Positions 62,194 to 64,000 of a stretch of DNA of 64,000 bases are shown one piece after another. A program made the translations under genes and the position numbers. The notes beneath the pieces were generated by a model, which saw nothing but the letters and a program-made list of their open reading frames with translations, had not been told where the DNA came from and searched no databases. Within the stretch, counting starts at the first letter, position 1. Each line of letters begins with the position of its first letter. Location: contig NZ_JAGSYB010000001.1 of NCBI RefSeq assembly GCF_025685415.1, positions 3,224,001-3,288,000 on the forward strand. Direction: 5' to 3'. This DNA is from Terriglobus aquaticus (lineage in GTDB: Bacteria > Acidobacteriota > Terriglobia > Terriglobales > Acidobacteriaceae).

Positions 62194-62608
62194 GTACCTG
62201 GTCGTCGGCGGAGTTGCAGTGAATGCCTACGGCTACATACGAAGCACGCAGGACCTCGACATCTTCATAAGACCGACTCTGGAGAACGCACAGCGAGCAT
62301 TCGCTGCGTTGCAACAACTCGGCTTGGATTTACCGGGAGACGCCTCGGACCTGCTCGTCGACTATGAAAACCTGCGCTTCGGCAGTCGGCCGGAACAGAT
62401 CGACTTGCTGAACTCGATTGGCGAGATGTCCTTCGAACATGCCTGGCGAAATCGCGTGGTGGTGGGCGTGGAGGATGTGGACATCGCATTCATTAGCAAG
62501 GCAGACCTGATCGAAAACAAGCTACAGGTGGGACATCTTCGTGATCTGGCCGATGTGGAAGAGTTGCAAAGCCGCGGGGATCTGGATGAAATACCCGACT
62601 CGCTTTGA
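62141..62608 (+). CDS. Nucleotidyltransferase (AbiEii/MNT-like fold)
   Basis: This 155-residue protein has the polymerase-beta-type active site GGVAVNAYGYIRSTQDLDIFI, containing the GG motif and a DLD metal-binding pair. A third acidic position is likely in EQIDLL, and a C-terminal KADLIENKLQVGHLRDLADVEEL segment is common to AbiEii/DUF6036-type nucleotidyltransferases. The start is GTG with CGGAG 7 bases upstream. The pairing with an overlapping upstream small protein suggests a toxin-antitoxin module; which partner is toxic cannot be told from sequence. Confidence 0.85.
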   Translation: MTPQQLTLFAALNSGSVEYLVVGGVAVNAYGYIRSTQDLDIFIRPTLENAQRAFAALQQLGLDLPGDASDLLVDYENLRFGSRPEQIDLLNSIGEMSFEHAWRNRVVVGVEDVDIAFISKADLIENKLQVGHLRDLADVEELQSRGDLDEIPDSL

Positions 62609-62759
62609 TTGTGGTCCTGTCAAGACGTATGGCGCGTTATGTCTGTCTTGAGCCGCTACAACTTCCGTAGCCGCAGCATGGGCCGGAATCGCCATCGTCT
62701 TGTGGCGACATCGGAAATAGCCTAAGGGCAACCTTGTTTCCCCCAACAGGAGTTCCCCC

Positions 62760-63365
62760 ATGCGGTTCCATATCTTCCTGGCGGCTCTGGCCGTCCTGAG
62801 CGGTAGCGCGGTTGCGCATGCCGACGATTTCACCTTCACCCTGTCCGGCAGTGCCGGCGGATTCTCTGGAACGGGTACGTTCAGCGGGTCGGAACAGGCC
62901 GGAAAGCCCGGCACTTACGACATCACCGGCGTCAGCGGCAGCAATACCAACGGCATCATCGCGGCCGGGCAGTACAACGGCAACGACAACCTGCTGACGC
63001 CGAATGCGAGCTATTTCGTCGACACATCGGGCATCTCGTTCTACGACCAGACCGCTTCGGGCGTGTACGCCGTGCGGCTGTACAAGTCCGGTAATGGATA
63101 TTGCGGGATGGACACGAACGATCCTTCGCAGTACTGCATCGACCTGCAGGAAGTGAACACTCCCAATCCCGGCGATACCACGCTTCCGGTGACATTCCCG
63201 GGGACATCGGGCAGCCCCGCCCGCCTGGCGGTGCGGTTCTCGCTGGCCAGAACTGCGGCGGAACCCGCGCCGGCAGCGACCCCGGAGCCGGGCAGCCTGA
63301 TGCTGCTGGGCACTGGAGCCCTGGCCCTGGCCGGAGTGGGCCGGCGCCGGTTCTCGCAGCGCTAG
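62760..63365 (+). CDS. PEP-CTERM-anchored secreted protein
   Basis: This 201-residue protein has a signal peptide (ending AHA), a Gly/Ser/Thr-rich body and a C-terminal PEP-CTERM sorting signal: TPEPGSLMLLGTG, a hydrophobic stretch, and GRRRFSQR. Such proteins are sorted by exosortase and exposed or released into extracellular matrix. No exosortase gene is in the window. ACAGGAG lies 9 bases before the ATG, and a terminator follows. Confidence 0.9.
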   Translation: MRFHIFLAALAVLSGSAVAHADDFTFTLSGSAGGFSGTGTFSGSEQAGKPGTYDITGVSGSNTNGIIAAGQYNGNDNLLTPNASYFVDTSGISFYDQTASGVYAVRLYKSGNGYCGMDTNDPSQYCIDLQEVNTPNPGDTTLPVTFPGTSGSPARLAVRFSLARTAAEPAPAATPEPGSLMLLGTGALALAGVGRRRFSQR

Positions 63366-63386
63366 ACACGGATTCGAAACGCAAGA

Positions 63387-63412
63387 GGGCGCAGCAAAAG
63401 CTGCGCCCTTTT
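63387..63412 (+). terminator. Terminator after the PEP-CTERM gene
   Basis: GGGCGCAG, a 6-base loop and CTGCGCCC are followed by TTTT. Confidence 0.85.
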
Positions 63413-63502
63413 CGCGTGCACGGCGATCCGTTTGGAAAACGTGGCTCCAGAGGGCTTTGCTGTGCGGAATCTTTCTCCTCCGGACCCGTATCCTAATAGG
63501 AG

Positions 63503-64000
63503 ATGGCGACCCTGTTTGGACTCACGCTGCCGGAGCTGACCGAGCGCATGACAGCGCTGGGGCAGAAGCCCTTCCGCGCGCGCCAACTGTGGGACGCCTT
63601 GTACCGCGGCCGCGTGGCGTCGCTGGACGAGGTCACGACGCTGTCGCAGGAGTTGCGGGAGCGGATGGCTGCCGAGGGCGACGTGGTTGGCCTGCCGGAG
63701 ATGGTGCAGACCGCGACCAGCGTGGACGGCACGGAGCGCTACCTGGTCCGCATGGCCGACGGCGAGACGGTGGAAACCGTGTGGATGCCGGACGGCGACG
63801 GAGCCGAAGCTCCCTACGAGGATGACGAGGCAGAGGCGGCTGCCGAGACGCGCACGGAGCGGAACGCGAGCCTGGCCGCGCGCCGCCTGCCGCACGGTGC
63901 CAACGCCATGCGCCCGGTGACGGACGCGCGCAACCGCGGCGCGCTGGCGGAGGCGGGCTACCGGCGGGCGACCATCTGCGTGTCGTCGCAGGTGGGCTGC
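63503..64000 (+). CDS. rlmN: 23S rRNA (adenine2503-C2)-methyltransferase, 5' part (cut by window end)
   Basis: The first 166 codons of a radical-SAM methyltransferase are present; it modifies A2503 of 23S rRNA and some tRNAs. The N-terminal domain is typical (LTLPELTERMTALGQKPFRARQLWDALYRG). The expected METVW-type strand appears as VETVWMP, and the last residues CVSSQVGC begin the radical-SAM cluster region. Between these, about 50 extra residues rich in Glu, Asp, Ala and Arg are inserted where the standard protein has only a few. AGGAG directly touches the ATG. The rest lies beyond the window. Confidence 0.9.
   Translation, partial: MATLFGLTLPELTERMTALGQKPFRARQLWDALYRGRVASLDEVTTLSQELRERMAAEGDVVGLPEMVQTATSVDGTERYLVRMADGETVETVWMPDGDGAEAPYEDDEAEAAAETRTERNASLAARRLPHGANAMRPVTDARNRGALAEAGYRRATICVSSQVGC

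Noticed and set aside
62760-63365. A complete exosortase/PEP-CTERM system
   Set aside because: Only the substrate protein is present; no exosortase or associated genes lie in the window.
1-64000. CRISPR arrays, insertion sequences, integrases or prophage genes
   Set aside because: No regularly spaced repeats, transposase motifs, terminal inverted repeats or phage structural genes were recognised anywhere in the window.

Overview
The window looks like a chromosomal segment of a high-GC Acidobacteriota bacterium, probably of the Terriglobus/Granulicella type. This is inferred from gene content: three very large TonB-dependent receptors with an N-terminal carboxypeptidase-regulatory-like domain, a GRP-type sugar transporter next to a tiny membrane protein, many secreted or lipid-anchored proteins, a PEP-CTERM protein and a CadC/ToxR-like membrane regulator. 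No rRNA, tRNA, CRISPR array, insertion sequence or prophage was recognised. Nearly all of the 64 kb reads as ordinary chromosome.

Layout. 0-4.8 kb: a giant IPT/TIG surface lipoprotein (minus strand). 5-6.5 kb: a HerA/DUF853-type ATPase. 6.6-10.5 kb: a TonB-ExbB-ExbD-ExbD-ExbD energy-transduction cluster with a LacI-type operator in its promoter. 10.9-14 kb: TPR lipoprotein, outer-membrane protein, MFS transporter. 14-16.2 kb: a TetR-controlled operon facing alanine racemase. 17.6-19.7 kb: rlmH-cobO-M28 peptidase operon. 20-25 kb: TonB receptor and a secreted short-chain dehydrogenase. 25-34 kb: a glycan-utilisation locus (TonB receptor, GH92 alpha-mannosidase, unknown secreted protein) divergent from a membrane-bound winged-helix regulator. 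34-39 kb: sugar transporter and a third TonB receptor. 39-42 kb: PI-PLC-like protein and a tightly coupled two-gene cassette (helical membrane protein plus alpha/beta hydrolase). 42-44 kb: RsfS with a histone-H1-like tail, and a myo-inositol oxygenase. 44-51 kb: MscS channel, an unknown two-gene membrane operon, a WYL regulator, DinB, fabF-acpP. 51-64 kb: diguanylate cyclase, glutamine cyclotransferase, BaiN-like flavoprotein, PanE, RNB exonuclease, zinc alcohol dehydrogenase, small membrane and outer-membrane proteins, a nucleotidyltransferase pair, a PEP-CTERM protein and a truncated rlmN.

How it fits together. Much of the window concerns uptake and use of complex carbohydrate: outer-membrane receptors, the TonB/ExbB/ExbD motor that powers them, GH92 mannosidase, sugar porter and inositol oxygenase. 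A 14-16 bp palindrome centred on TTAGCGCTAA lies in the promoter of tonB and of the inositol oxygenase gene, and a one-mismatch copy lies upstream of the third receptor. This suggests one LacI-family regulator, not encoded here, links them.

The strongest candidates for something undescribed are the 40.6-42.3 kb hydrolase cassette, the 46.5-47.9 kb two-gene membrane operon whose protein starts with a leader-peptide-like domain, and the overlapping small-protein/nucleotidyltransferase pair at 62 kb. All functional calls come from reading the sequence; no database search was run.
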